Shown: positions 8,533 to 16,827, numbered from the stretch's first letter. The stretch is DNA of 64,000 nt from DATFVJ01 sp963712955 (GCA_963712955.1 CAVQKF010000013.1:186001-250000), one strand, 5' to 3'. Notes: generated from the sequence alone by a model not told the origin. Numbers and translations are program-made.

Positions 8533-9579
8533 ATGAGACCCGTGCTGAAGCCAGGCCTGCTCCACTTATGGCGCGACAGCGAGACAGTCCAGATCGGCGT
8601 CGACCCCCGCCGCGGGTTCGCCTTCACCGGCCTGGGTCAGGCGGCGGCTGCCGTGCTCGCCGTCCTGGACGGGAGCCGTGACCGCGCGGCCGTACTCGCC
8701 GCGACAGCTACGCGAGGCGTTCCGGCCGAGGCGACCGACCGGGTGCTCACCCTCCTCGCGGCGGGCGGAGCGCTCGATGACTTTCCCGCGACGGCACGTC
8801 GTGTATTCCCGGAGGGCACCGCGGCCCGGCTCGCGCCCGAACTGTCTACGGCGTCGCTCGCCCATCGAGACGGCGACGGCGGTGTCCGCGTCATGGTGCG
8901 CCGCCGACTGACTCAGGTCCGTCTGTATGGGGCGGGCCGCATCGGATCGAGCGTCGCGTGCCTGCTTGCCGCCTCCGGGGTTGGCCATGTCACCTGCCGG
9001 GACCTGCGACCGGCCGGACCGGCTGACGCGGCGCCCGCCGGGCTCGACCTCACCGGTGCCGGTGAGCCGCGGGAACAAGGAGTGGCACGAGCGGTCAGAC
9101 GCGTGGCGCCTGACATCCGGACCGACGACGACGAGACCCGGCCAGACCTCGTCGTGCTCACCGATGACCACGATCCCGGCCTCATCGGCGAATTGATGGC
9201 CGAATGCGTCCCGCATCTGACGGCCACGGCCGCCGAGGCGATCGGCGTTGTCGGGCCGCTCGTGCTACCAGGCCGTTCGGCCTGCCTGCGCTGCCTGGAT
9301 CTGACCCGCAGGGACCGTGACCCTGGATGGCCCCTGATCGCGGCTCAACTCGCAGGAAAGAGTCCGGCGACGCCCGCGTGCGACGCCGTGCTCGCTACCG
9401 CCGTCGCGGCCCAGGCGGCCGGTCAGGTGCTTGCGTTCGTCGACCGGTCGGGGCCGGAGCCAGCGGTGATAAACGGCACGCTCGAGCTTGTTTTGCCTGA
9501 CTGGCGCTGGCGTCGCAGGACGTGGCCGCTCCACCACGAGTGTGGTTGTGGCCGAAACAAGTGGGCCAGCGGACAATGA
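8533..9579 (+). CDS. ThiF/E1-like protein with N-terminal winged-helix-like region
   Basis: A 348-residue protein. Residues 1-110 resemble the small leader-binding type domain found before some ThiF-like proteins (VDPRRGFAFTGLGQAAAAVL). Residues 132-140 give a Rossmann nucleotide loop, YGAGRIGSS. Two CxxC-type pairs (CLRC near 257, CGCG near 340) could bind zinc. The usual E1 catalytic cysteine segment and an ExxNRQ-like motif are not obvious, so adenylation activity is uncertain. ATG 8533 replaces a longer artefactual frame through the repeat region. The stop overlaps the kinase start (ATGA at 9576-9579), so the two are co-translated. Confidence 0.65.
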   Translation: MRPVLKPGLLHLWRDSETVQIGVDPRRGFAFTGLGQAAAAVLAVLDGSRDRAAVLAATATRGVPAEATDRVLTLLAAGGALDDFPATARRVFPEGTAARLAPELSTASLAHRDGDGGVRVMVRRRLTQVRLYGAGRIGSSVACLLAASGVGHVTCRDLRPAGPADAAPAGLDLTGAGEPREQGVARAVRRVAPDIRTDDDETRPDLVVLTDDHDPGLIGELMAECVPHLTATAAEAIGVVGPLVLPGRSACLRCLDLTRRDRDPGWPLIAAQLAGKSPATPACDAVLATAVAAQAAGQVLAFVDRSGPEPAVINGTLELVLPDWRWRRRTWPLHHECGCGRNKWASGQ

Positions 9580-10907
9580 GAGACGTGAGTGACCTGCCTC
9601 GCCGCGCCGTGACGCGGACCGCCAAGCTAGCCACACTGCCTATCGGTTTCGCCGGCCGTACCGCGCTGGGGTTCGGCAAGCGCATCGGCGGCCGTCCGGC
9701 TGAGATCGTCGCCGCCGAGATCCAGCAGCGCACGGCCGAGCAGATCTTCAAGGTCCTTGGCGAACTCAAGGGCGGGGCAATGAAGTTCGGCCAGGCACTG
9801 TCGATCTTCGAGGCGGCGCTGCCACCGGAGATCGCGGGCCCGTACCGTGCAACCCTCACCAGGTTGCAGGAAGCCGCTCCGCCACTTCCGGCGCGGACCG
9901 TACACGAAGTCCTCGTGACTGAGCTCGGCGCCGACTGGCGCGACGAGTTCGCGGATTTCGACGACAAGCCGACCGCGGCGGCCTCCATCGGCCAGGTGCA
10001 TCGCGCCGTGTGGAAAGACGGCCGCGAGGTAGCGGTGAAGATCCAGTACCCTGGCGCAGGAAAGGCACTGCTCAGCGACTTCACCCAGCTAAGCCGGGCC
10101 GCGCGATTGTTCGGCGTGCTCATGCCCGGGCTCGATGTAAAGCCACTCATTGCCGAACTCAGGGACCGCGTCGCCGAGGAACTTGACTATAACCTCGAAG
10201 CCCAGTCGCAGCAGGCGTTCGCCGTCGCGTATGACGCCGACCCGGACATATACGTGCCGCCGGTCGTGACCAACTCCGATCACGTGCTGATCACTGAATG
10301 GATGGACGGCACGCCGCTGTCGAAGGTCATCAGCGATGGCAGCCAGGACGATCGGAACCGTGCCGGGATTCTGCTCACGCGGTTCCTGTTCTCCGGCCCG
10401 GCCCGCGCGCGCCTGCTGCACGCCGATCCGCATCCAGGGAACTTCCGGCTCATGGCCGACAGCCGGCTCGGAGTGCTCGACTTCGGTGCGGTTGACCGGT
10501 TGCCCGACGGCTTCCCCGCATTTATCGGCAAGCTGCTCCGGATCATGCATGACGACGGTGAAATCGAGACCATCGAACAGGAACTGCGCGAGCAGGGGTT
10601 CCTCCGCGAGGGCATCGACATGGACATGGACGCTCTGCGTGCCTTCCTCGCGCCACTTGCAGAACCGTCCAAGGTGGACTCGTTCAAGTTCACCCGCGAA
10701 TGGCTGCGTACCGAGGCGGGCCGCGTCACCGACCTGCGGCCCTCCAACATCACCAGGAAATTCAACCTGCCTCCGTCGTACGTGCTTATTCACCGGGTTT
10801 CCACGGCCGGCATCGGCGTGCTCTGCCAGCTCGAATGCGAGGGCGAGTTCCGTGCCGAGGTCGTCAGGTGGATGCCCGGTTACGCCGACGAACCCGCACC
10901 GTCGTAA
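9576..10907 (+). CDS. ABC1/UbiB-family atypical kinase
   Basis: A 443-residue ABC1 (AarF/UbiB/ADCK) protein kinase-like protein. It shows the diagnostic KFGQ motif (GGAMKFGQALSIFE, about residues 65-78), the nucleotide-binding VAVKIQYPG, the catalytic-loop equivalent LLHADPHPGNF and the metal-binding LGVLDFGAV. Family members act as ATPases or kinases linked to isoprenoid lipid metabolism; the target here is unknown. It overlaps the ThiF-like gene by 4 bp. The M. tuberculosis neighbour of whiB7 (Rv3197) is of the same family, supporting synteny. A strong hairpin follows at 10946. Confidence 0.9.
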   Translation: MRDVSDLPRRAVTRTAKLATLPIGFAGRTALGFGKRIGGRPAEIVAAEIQQRTAEQIFKVLGELKGGAMKFGQALSIFEAALPPEIAGPYRATLTRLQEAAPPLPARTVHEVLVTELGADWRDEFADFDDKPTAAASIGQVHRAVWKDGREVAVKIQYPGAGKALLSDFTQLSRAARLFGVLMPGLDVKPLIAELRDRVAEELDYNLEAQSQQAFAVAYDADPDIYVPPVVTNSDHVLITEWMDGTPLSKVISDGSQDDRNRAGILLTRFLFSGPARARLLHADPHPGNFRLMADSRLGVLDFGAVDRLPDGFPAFIGKLLRIMHDDGEIETIEQELREQGFLREGIDMDMDALRAFLAPLAEPSKVDSFKFTREWLRTEAGRVTDLRPSNITRKFNLPPSYVLIHRVSTAGIGVLCQLECEGEFRAEVVRWMPGYADEPAPS

Positions 10908-10945
10908 GGTGATGTTTCCAGGAAACAGCTGCCGCGGCTGACCTT

Positions 10946-10996
10946 CATGATCGTGGTGCATCGCCCACGACGTGCGGTCCATGCACCACGATCATG
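10946..10996. terminator. 16-bp perfect inverted repeat, likely bidirectional terminator
   Basis: CATGATCGTGGTGCAT (10946-10961) pairs perfectly with 10981-10996 across a 19-nt loop. It sits between the plus-strand kinase gene and minus-strand genes, as expected for a terminator of convergent units. There is no long T tract, so a small palindromic repeat element is the alternative. Confidence 0.6.
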
Positions 10997-11013
10997 GAGT
11001 TGGCGTGCCGTCG

Positions 11014-11205
11014 CTACGGCTCGGCATGCATGGAACTACGCAACCGGGTGATCTCCCGATTCGCGCTGCTCAAACGAGCCGCCGCCCGGTCGGCACGGCG
11101 CCGCGCTCGCCTGAGCGCCGTGGACCGCGAGGCCAGCCGTAATTGCCTCGCCTCCGTGAGCATCGACTCGATTCGGTCTCTTGCGAGTTGTTCTTGCAGC
11201 AACAT
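11014..11205 (-). CDS. Small basic alpha-helical protein, unknown function
   Basis: A 63-residue ORF beginning MLLQEQLARDRIESM and rich in Arg, Ala and Leu with heptad-like spacing, suggesting one long helix or coiled coil. ATG 11205 is preceded by GGTGGAAGCAGG. It lies 145 bp downstream of whiB7 on the same strand and could be co-transcribed. Similar short Arg/Ala-rich helical proteins are common in actinobacteria; no function is assigned. Confidence 0.45.
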   Translation of the reverse strand: MLLQEQLARDRIESMLTEARQLRLASRSTALRRARRRADRAAARLSSANREITRLRSSMHAEP

Positions 11206-11349
11206 CCTGCTTCCACCCTTCGTGAAAACTCTGAATGGTCGCGGCGCCGCGCCAGGAGGCAGCCGGAAAACGGCCAGCGAGCATCACGTCCTTCGCGCCT
11301 CGCGAGACGCACAAGCATCGCGGCACGCCGTCCGTGGACGGCCTCCTGT

Positions 11350-11721
11350 TTAGGCGGCCACGTCGGTCTTGCGCGGCCGGCCACGCGGTCGCTTGCGCGG
11401 AATGATCTCGCCGCGTAGGAAGAGTTCGCCGCCCCAGACACCCCAAGGCTCCCGGCGCTCGACGGCCCCCGCGAGGCAAGCGAGCCGTGCGGGGCAATCG
11501 CGGCAGAGGGCCTTCGCAGACTCCACGTCCGCAGGCGACTCGGCGAAGAACAGGTCCGGCTCTTCGCTACACGGCAGATCGAGCCCAATGAACGCGCCCA
11601 CCGCAGCGACGATGCCTGCGGTCAGTGTCCCGTCTGCGCCCCGCAACGCATCCCTCGCGGTGCCCACCTCGTACCCCGCCGCCGCTCCCACCGAGACGGC
11701 GATGGTGTCGAGCCACTGCAT
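11350..11721 (-). CDS. whiB7: WhiB7 (WblC) redox/antibiotic-response transcription factor
   Basis: A 123-residue iron-sulfur transcription factor that works with the principal sigma factor to turn on intrinsic antibiotic-resistance genes. Cysteines 51, 73, 76 and 82 ligate the cluster; GVWGG (94-98) contacts sigma region 4; the C-terminal AT-hook RPRGRPRK (111-118) binds AT-rich DNA and is specific to the WhiB7 subclass. ATG 11721 is chosen over TTG 11730 because GGAGAGGGG lies about 9 nt upstream. The region 11722-12330 carries a terminator, an upstream ORF and a candidate WhiB7-type promoter, matching the known attenuation-plus-autoregulation scheme. It sits between the ABC1 kinase and UvrD2 genes, as in mycobacteria. 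Confidence 0.95.
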   Translation of the reverse strand: MQWLDTIAVSVGAAAGYEVGTARDALRGADGTLTAGIVAAVGAFIGLDLPCSEEPDLFFAESPADVESAKALCRDCPARLACLAGAVERREPWGVWGGELFLRGEIIPRKRPRGRPRKTDVAA

Positions 11722-11821
11722 CGGTGTCAACCCCTCTCCACTGCTTGTTCTGCTGTCGTTGTCGTACTGCTCGGCTCGTCACTGAGCCGCTGGTCTGACA
11801 AACGGTGGCCCGGCATAACAA

Positions 11822-11852
11822 AGGCCGCGGACCCTTTTCGGGTCCGCGGCCT
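11822..11852 (-). terminator. whiB7 leader intrinsic terminator (attenuator)
   Basis: A perfect 13-bp stem, AGGCCGCGGACCC with its complement, closes a 5-nt loop and is followed on the minus strand by a T-rich run (TTTGTTAT). It lies 100 bp before the whiB7 start codon, so it would stop leader transcription. The 5' arm can alternatively pair over 9 bp with the complement at 11899-11908, inside the end of the upstream ORF. Confidence 0.9.
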
Positions 11853-11875
11853 GGAGGAGCTTGAGGCCGGTCAGC

Positions 11876-12226
11876 CTAAACCGGCGCCCTCCGTCGATGC
11901 GGACCCGCAGCGTCACCGCCGTCAGCGATGACAAGGGTCATGTAGTTGTACGGCTTGCGGACAGCCGTGTGCCCGATGGCCGCCTGCCCATAGAGCGGCT
12001 GACCAAGGGCCGGCACGACATTGACCCGCTCGCGCACGCTGAACAGGGGCACGGCCGCAGGAACCACGGCGCTAGCCGTCACGGCACGGGACACCGGCGC
12101 ACCGATGCCGTCCGTGATTGTGCCGACGATGCCTTCAGGGCACACTCCACCCAGGACATGCGAGAAGGCGCCAGGTGCACGCATGCCAAAGACGCCGCGC
12201 GAGGCAGCTGTGGTTCGCGTCATCAC
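11876..12226 (-). CDS. whiB7 leader upstream ORF (regulatory)
   Basis: A 116-codon frame ending 23 bp before the terminator. It starts at GTG 12226 or ATG 12223, with GGAGG 8-11 nt upstream. No domain is recognised; the end reads PYNYMTLVIADGGDAAG then PHRRRAPV. In WhiB7 systems a translated leader ORF senses ribosome inhibition: slowed ribosomes change RNA pairing and let transcription pass the terminator. The last codons contain the segment (11899-11908) complementary to the terminator's 5' arm, which fits this role. The peptide is longer than one would expect for a pure sensor, so it could also be functional. Confidence 0.65.
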   Translation of the reverse strand: MMTRTTAASRGVFGMRAPGAFSHVLGGVCPEGIVGTITDGIGAPVSRAVTASAVVPAAVPLFSVRERVNVVPALGQPLYGQAAIGHTAVRKPYNYMTLVIADGGDAAGPHRRRAPV

Positions 12227-12283
12227 ACTGGACACCTCCCTCCGTCGAGATCTGCTGTCATCACCCCTAAAGGGCGTGAGAGC

Positions 12284-12322
12284 AGCCTATGAACGATGCG
12301 GGGGATTCGGCAACCCTTTTTT
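12284..12322 (-). promoter_or_regulatory. Candidate WhiB7-dependent promoter of the whiB7 leader
   Basis: On the minus strand AAAAAA (12317-12322) is followed 3 bp later by the -35-like TTGCCG (12308-12313), an 18-bp spacer and the -10-like TAGGCT (12284-12289). WhiB7-activated promoters are known for an AT-rich stretch just upstream of the -35 hexamer, bound by the AT-hook. The leader RNA would be about 550 nt. Confidence 0.55.
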
Positions 12323-12537
12323 GACCTGCCCTTTCGCGCGGGAGACGCTGCGGCATGGCGTTCGGGGCCAAGGCGGAGATGACGGGGGAGAGAGCAGACG
12401 ACTGGGCAGAAAGAGGCTGGAATCGATCAAAGAACAGCGAGAAATGAGGGGTGGGTGAGAAACCCCAGAGATGCGCCGGGCGCGGGCACCGCATGCGCCG
12501 CCGTTACCGCGCAGCCGCGCCCGGGGACGCCGCGCCG

Positions 12538-13410
12538 CTACTCCTGTGCCGCGTCGCCGCGAGTACGGATCAAGCCTTCCTGCACGACCGACACCACGAG
12601 TTCGCCGCGTTCGGTGAACACCTGGCCGCGGGCCAGGCCGAGCGCCCCGGAGGTCACAGGCGTCTCCTGCGCGTAGAGCAGCCAGTTGTCCGCACGGAAC
12701 GGGCGGTGGAACCACATCGCGTGATCCAGGCTGGCCCCGGTCGTCCGGCCATCCGCCCAGGACAGGCCGTGCGCAAGCAGCACCGCGTCGAGCAAGGTCA
12801 TGTCCGAGGCGTACGTCATGAGGCAGACATGGAGCATCGGGTCGTCCGGCAGTTCGCCGTCCACCCGTAGCCACACGAGGCTCTCGGTCGTCCGCAGCGC
12901 GGGATCCCGCTGTGCCTCATGGGTGAGCGGGCCGACGAACCTGAGGTCGATCGGCCGGCTGCGGTAGAAGCTGTCAGCTAGCGTCCCGAACACGTTCTCC
13001 AGTCGCTCAACCAGCGACGGGACCTGGTCCGGGTGAGGTACCTCTGGCATGCGCACCGAATGCTGCGGACCGGGTTCTGGATGATGAAACGACGCGGAGA
13101 GAGTAAAGATCACCTTGCCGTGCTGGATCGCAGAAACGCGGCGCGTAGTAAAAGACCTGCCGTCCCGCACCCGGTCGACCGTGTACACAATCGGCACAGC
13201 AGGGTCACCCGGCCGGATGAAATACGCATGAAGTGAGTGCACGGGACGGTCCCCTGGAACCGTACGGCCGGCCGCGACCAGCGCCTGACCGGCGACCTGG
13301 CCGCCGAATACCCGCTGGACCCGCTCGTCCGGGCTGCGCCCGCGGAAGATGTTGACCTCGATCTGCTCAAGGTCGAGCAGGTCAAGCAGTTCCGCGAGGG
13401 CCTTGCTCAT
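12538..13410 (-). CDS. tesB: Acyl-CoA thioesterase II
   Basis: A 290-residue double-hotdog thioesterase that hydrolyses acyl-CoA to free fatty acid and CoA in the cytoplasm. Diagnostic parts are RVFGGQVAGQALVAAGRTVP in the first hotdog, HSLHAYFIRPGDP, and ASLDHAMWFHRPFRADNWLL plus GLARGQVFTERGELVVS in the second, containing the usual Asp/Thr/Gln active-site framework. ATG 13410 is chosen because GGAGG lies about 6 nt upstream; the longer frame to 13449 would run into the upstream helicase gene. It follows uvrD2 by 20 bp on the same strand and is probably co-transcribed with it. Confidence 0.93.
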   Translation of the reverse strand: MSKALAELLDLLDLEQIEVNIFRGRSPDERVQRVFGGQVAGQALVAAGRTVPGDRPVHSLHAYFIRPGDPAVPIVYTVDRVRDGRSFTTRRVSAIQHGKVIFTLSASFHHPEPGPQHSVRMPEVPHPDQVPSLVERLENVFGTLADSFYRSRPIDLRFVGPLTHEAQRDPALRTTESLVWLRVDGELPDDPMLHVCLMTYASDMTLLDAVLLAHGLSWADGRTTGASLDHAMWFHRPFRADNWLLYAQETPVTSGALGLARGQVFTERGELVVSVVQEGLIRTRGDAAQE

Positions 13411-13430
13411 CGTCGCCTCCGGCCTGCTGC

Positions 13431-15605
13431 TCAGGGTAAATTCCGGCACAGGTCAAGCACGTCCGCGCCGTACCTGTCCAGCTTGACACGGCCGACGCCG
13501 GGCACCGCGACGAGTTCCGCCTCGCTGCGCGGCTGGCGCTCGGCGATCACCTGCAGGGTCACGTCGGTGAAGACGACGTACGCGGGGATGCTGCGTTCGC
13601 GTGCCGCCGCGGCGCGCCACTCCTTCAACCGGGAGTAGAGGATCTCATCGCGCTGCGCCGGGCAGGCTTCGCAGCGGCCCAGCTTGCGCTCGGTGGCGCC
13701 GCTCAGCGCCCGCCCGCACACGGAGCACCTGAACATCCGCGCGGCAGAGTCACTCCGCGCCGCCGCCCGCCCGGCCGCCGCCGCCCGCCCGGCCGCCGCC
13801 GCCCGCCCGGCCGCCGCGGCCCGCCCAGCCGGGTCCGCAGTTCCCGGCCGCGACAGCCCGCGTGAGCCGTTATGGGGAAAAAGCGGACCGAGGAATGGCG
13901 ACAGCCGACGCGACCGCTTGGCACCCGGTGACCGGGCCATCGACCATGAAAGCAGCAGCCTGTCTCGCGCGCGCGTCAACCCGACGTAAAGCAGCCGCCG
14001 CTCCTCCTCGATCGCATCGGGGGTATGTGCGTACACGATCGGCAGCACGCCATCGACGAGCGCGGGCAGGAACACGACGTCCCACTCCAGCCCCTTCGCG
14101 GCATGCAACGATGCGATCGTCACGCCGTCGGGTGTCGGGGCGTGCCGCAGCGACGCCCGAAGCGTCATGTCGCCCGCGAAGTCCGCGAGTGTCGCCTCCG
14201 GATGGGTGCCGAACAGGTCATCGGCAAGCTTGGCCAGCGTCGCCAGCGACTCCCACCGAGCGCGCATCGCCCCGCCCGCGGGCGGTGGCTCCGCGGTCAG
14301 GCCGAGCCCAGCGAACACGTGGCCTGCAGCGGCCGCCGGGCTGCCTGAAGGCTCGGCCTTGGCCGCCGCGCGCAGCAGCACAAGGGCCTGCCGGACTTCG
14401 GGCCTGTCGAAAAACCGCTCGGCGCCGCGCACGGCATAAGGGACGGCGGCGGCCCGAAGCGCCCGTTCGAACCCCTCCGTTTGCGCGTTGGTGCGGACAA
14501 GCACGGCGATCTGCCCGGCAGCGATCCCGCCGTCGATCAAGTCACGCGCCTGAGCCGCAACCGCCGCCGCCTCGGCCTCCTCGTCCGGATACTCGGCGAA
14601 AACCGGCTGCGGGCCGTCGCCGCGCTGGGCGACAAGCCGGGCGCCAAGCTCGGCCCGATGCGGCTCCGGCGGCCCGGTGATGCGCCGGGCGGACGCGATC
14701 AATTGGTTAGCCAGCCGCACGACCTGCGGCGTTGACCGGTAGTCGCGGATCAGCCTGATCACCGCCGCGCCGGGGAACTCAGCCGCGAAACCGGTCAGGA
14801 ACGCCGGCGTCGCGCCGGTGAACGAATAGATCGTCTGGTTTGGATCCCCGACCACGCACACGTCGTCCCTGCCACCAAGCCACGCGTCGAGCACCAGCTT
14901 CTGCAGCGGATTGACGTCCTGGTACTCATCCACTACAAAGTAGCGATATTGATCATGGACCTGCGCCGCGGCAGGCCCGTGCTCGGCGAGGATGCCTGCG
15001 GTCAGCTCAAGCACCGATTCGAAGTCAAGGACATGGCGCTCGCGGCGCAGCCGTTCATAGGCGTCGAAGAGCTTCGCCATCTCCTCGGGCGGGACCGGTG
15101 GCGCCCGGCCGGCCTTCCCCGCCACGGCGGCAAAATCCTCCGGCCTGGACTGGACCGCCTTCGCCCACTCGATCTCGCTGGCCGCGTCACGCAGCGCCGC
15201 CCCGTCGAGCTTCAGCCGGAGCACCCGTGCCGCCTCGGCCACCAGGCTCAGCTTGGAGTCGATGACCCGCGGCGCCTCCCCGCCCACGGTCCGCGGCCAG
15301 AAGTAGACGAGTTGGCGCAGCGCCGCCGCGTGGAAGGTGCGCGCCTGCACCCGCTCCGCGCCCGATCCGACCCCCGCGAGCTGACGCAGCCGGGCGCGCA
15401 GTTCCCCCGCCGCACGGGTCGTGAACGTCACCGCGAGCACGTGCCGCGGATCGACCACGCCGCTTTCGATCGCGTGTGCGATCCGGTACGTGATGGCGCG
15501 GGTCTTCCCCGTTCCCGCGCCCGCCAGCACACACACCGGTCCGCGCACGGCCTCTGCGACGGCTCGCTGCTCCGGATCGAGCCCGGCCAGGATTGTGTCC
15601 GGCAT
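13431..15605 (-). CDS. uvrD2: UvrD2-type superfamily 1 helicase with zinc finger and HRDC domain
   Basis: A 724-residue ATP-dependent 3'-5' DNA helicase. Walker A is GAGTGKTRAITYRIAHA (about residue 30), the DExx box is VVDEYQDVNPLQK, and later motifs include GDPNQTIYSFTGA and SLHAAKGLEWDVVFLP. The C-terminus has a four-cysteine metal site (FRCSVCGRAL...GRCEACPAQRD) and an HRDC domain ending LVAVPGVGRVKLDRYG, the mycobacterial UvrD2 architecture. Before the zinc site is a low-complexity linker of GRAAAA repeats encoded by an 18-bp tandem array (13760-13830). ATG 15605 is taken as start because motif Q begins right after it. It is divergent from the mycoredoxin gene. Confidence 0.92.
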   Translation of the reverse strand: MPDTILAGLDPEQRAVAEAVRGPVCVLAGAGTGKTRAITYRIAHAIESGVVDPRHVLAVTFTTRAAGELRARLRQLAGVGSGAERVQARTFHAAALRQLVYFWPRTVGGEAPRVIDSKLSLVAEAARVLRLKLDGAALRDAASEIEWAKAVQSRPEDFAAVAGKAGRAPPVPPEEMAKLFDAYERLRRERHVLDFESVLELTAGILAEHGPAAAQVHDQYRYFVVDEYQDVNPLQKLVLDAWLGGRDDVCVVGDPNQTIYSFTGATPAFLTGFAAEFPGAAVIRLIRDYRSTPQVVRLANQLIASARRITGPPEPHRAELGARLVAQRGDGPQPVFAEYPDEEAEAAAVAAQARDLIDGGIAAGQIAVLVRTNAQTEGFERALRAAAVPYAVRGAERFFDRPEVRQALVLLRAAAKAEPSGSPAAAAGHVFAGLGLTAEPPPAGGAMRARWESLATLAKLADDLFGTHPEATLADFAGDMTLRASLRHAPTPDGVTIASLHAAKGLEWDVVFLPALVDGVLPIVYAHTPDAIEEERRLLYVGLTRARDRLLLSWSMARSPGAKRSRRLSPFLGPLFPHNGSRGLSRPGTADPAGRAAAAGRAAAAGRAAAAGRAAARSDSAARMFRCSVCGRALSGATERKLGRCEACPAQRDEILYSRLKEWRAAAARERSIPAYVVFTDVTLQVIAERQPRSEAELVAVPGVGRVKLDRYGADVLDLCRNLP

Positions 15606-15733
15606 GAGCACATCATCCCAGGAGACACTGACGAGTGGGCCATAGCGGATCGGCGCGGGAAGCCGGCGGCCACCGTGAGTGTTGCTAAAAGTCGGAGCCG
15701 TGGGAATGCCGCGGCAGGGGAGGGAGACGGTCA

Positions 15734-16000
15734 GTGACTCTGTCGCCGACGGGTCCGACGATGTACACGACGCGCTGGTGCGCGTTCTGCCGGCGGCTGA
15801 AGAGCCAGCTCGCACGCGAGGGGATCGAGCTCATCGAGGTTGACATCGAGACCGATCCGGTCGCGGCCGACTCCGTGATGAACCTGAACGGTGGAAACCA
15901 GACCGTGCCGACCGTGGTCTTCGATGACGGCAGCGCCCTGACAAACCCCTCTGCCGCCCAGGTAGTCGACCGGATGAAGGCTCTGGCAAGCAGCTTGTGA
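15734..16000 (+). CDS. mrx1: Mycoredoxin (Mrx1-like glutaredoxin-fold oxidoreductase)
   Basis: An 88-residue thioredoxin-fold protein with the redox site WCAFC at about residues 15-19 (mycobacterial Mrx1 typically has Cys-Gly-Tyr-Cys). TVPTVVF supplies the cis-proline loop. Mycoredoxins reduce mycothiol mixed disulfides on proteins, so this organism probably uses mycothiol. GTG 15734 has GGGAGGG about 8 nt upstream. The stop overlaps the next gene's GTG (15997-16000). It is divergent from uvrD2 as in mycobacteria. Confidence 0.92.
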   Translation: MTLSPTGPTMYTTRWCAFCRRLKSQLAREGIELIEVDIETDPVAADSVMNLNGGNQTVPTVVFDDGSALTNPSAAQVVDRMKALASSL

Positions 16001-16827
16001 ACCAAGATCGCTCCATAACGGCTTCCGCGGGTGGCACACCCGGATCTGCTGACACGGGCCCCGGTGCGGATCGCGCGGCCCGCCACGCCTCCCTGGAGCC
16101 GGACGCCGCATTGGAGCCGGACGCCGCATTGGAGCCGGACGCCGCATTGGAACCGGACGCCGCCTTGGAGCCGGACGCCGCCTTGGAGCCGGACGCCGCC
16201 TTGGAGCCGGACGCCGCCTTGGAGCCGGACGCCGCCTTGGAGCCGGACGCCGCCTTGGAGCCGGACGCCGCCTTGGAACCGGACGCCGCTGAGCGCCCGG
16301 GCACCTCCGGACGTCCGGAGGCCGCGGGAGGCCCGGAGAGCCGCAAGAAGGCGGCCACCTCCGGGGAGCCGGGGGCTGGCACGCGTGCGGTGGCGGTCTA
16401 CCGGACGCCTGGCGGATGGCGGGTCGGCGAGGAGGAACTGCCGGATCTGGTGAGCGCGATGATCTTCGCGGACCTGCTGATAAGCGAGCTGCCATCGTCA
16501 GCCAGGCCGATCGCGGACAGCGCCACAGCCGACGCGGGCGACGTGGAGACCGCCAGGCTGAAGATGACGATCGCGCAGCTGGAGCACGCGCTCGCGAACC
16601 GGGTGCGGGTGGAGCAGGCGATCGGTGTCCTCGCCGAGCGGCACCGGGTGCCCCCGCGCCAGGCTTTCGAAATGCTTCGTACCGCGGCTCGGTCCCGGGG
16701 GCGCCGGGTGCAGGAACTCGCCGACGAGGTCGTGACGAACGTCACGAACCCGTTGCTCGCAGTCGCGGAGGAACTCCAGCGGCCGCGGACGGCGCCGCGT
16801 ACACGCGGCCGTTCGCGGTCGGCCTAG
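15997..16827 (+). CDS. ANTAR-domain protein with expanded LEPDAA repeat linker
   Basis: A 276-residue protein with an unusual layout. Residues 33-98 are eleven copies of the hexapeptide LEPDAA. After a linker comes a conserved region (AVYRTPGGWRVGEEELPDLV), then at about 185-250 an ANTAR domain with a preceding helix (VRVEQAIGVLAERHRVPPRQ, AFEMLRTAARSRGRRVQELA). ANTAR domains bind paired hairpins in nascent RNA and prevent termination. No sensor GAF or PAS domain is present. Translation starts at GTG 15997 inside the mycoredoxin stop, so the two are coupled. The acidic, Pro-containing repeat is probably a disordered spacer; targets are unknown. Confidence 0.85.
   Translation: MNQDRSITASAGGTPGSADTGPGADRAARHASLEPDAALEPDAALEPDAALEPDAALEPDAALEPDAALEPDAALEPDAALEPDAALEPDAALEPDAAERPGTSGRPEAAGGPESRKKAATSGEPGAGTRAVAVYRTPGGWRVGEEELPDLVSAMIFADLLISELPSSARPIADSATADAGDVETARLKMTIAQLEHALANRVRVEQAIGVLAERHRVPPRQAFEMLRTAARSRGRRVQELADEVVTNVTNPLLAVAEELQRPRTAPRTRGRSRSA
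16093..16290. repeat. 18-bp minisatellite, 11 units, inside the ANTAR gene
   Basis: Eleven consecutive 18-bp units (CTGGAGCCGGACGCCGCA type) with only silent or single-base differences, each coding LEPDAA. Total 198 bp, in frame. Confidence 0.95.

Noticed and set aside
8533..9579. A second MoeB/MoeZ-type adenylyltransferase
   Set aside because: The nucleotide loop is present, but the rhodanese domain, ExxNRQ motif and usual catalytic cysteine segment are not; it is kept as a ThiF-like protein only.
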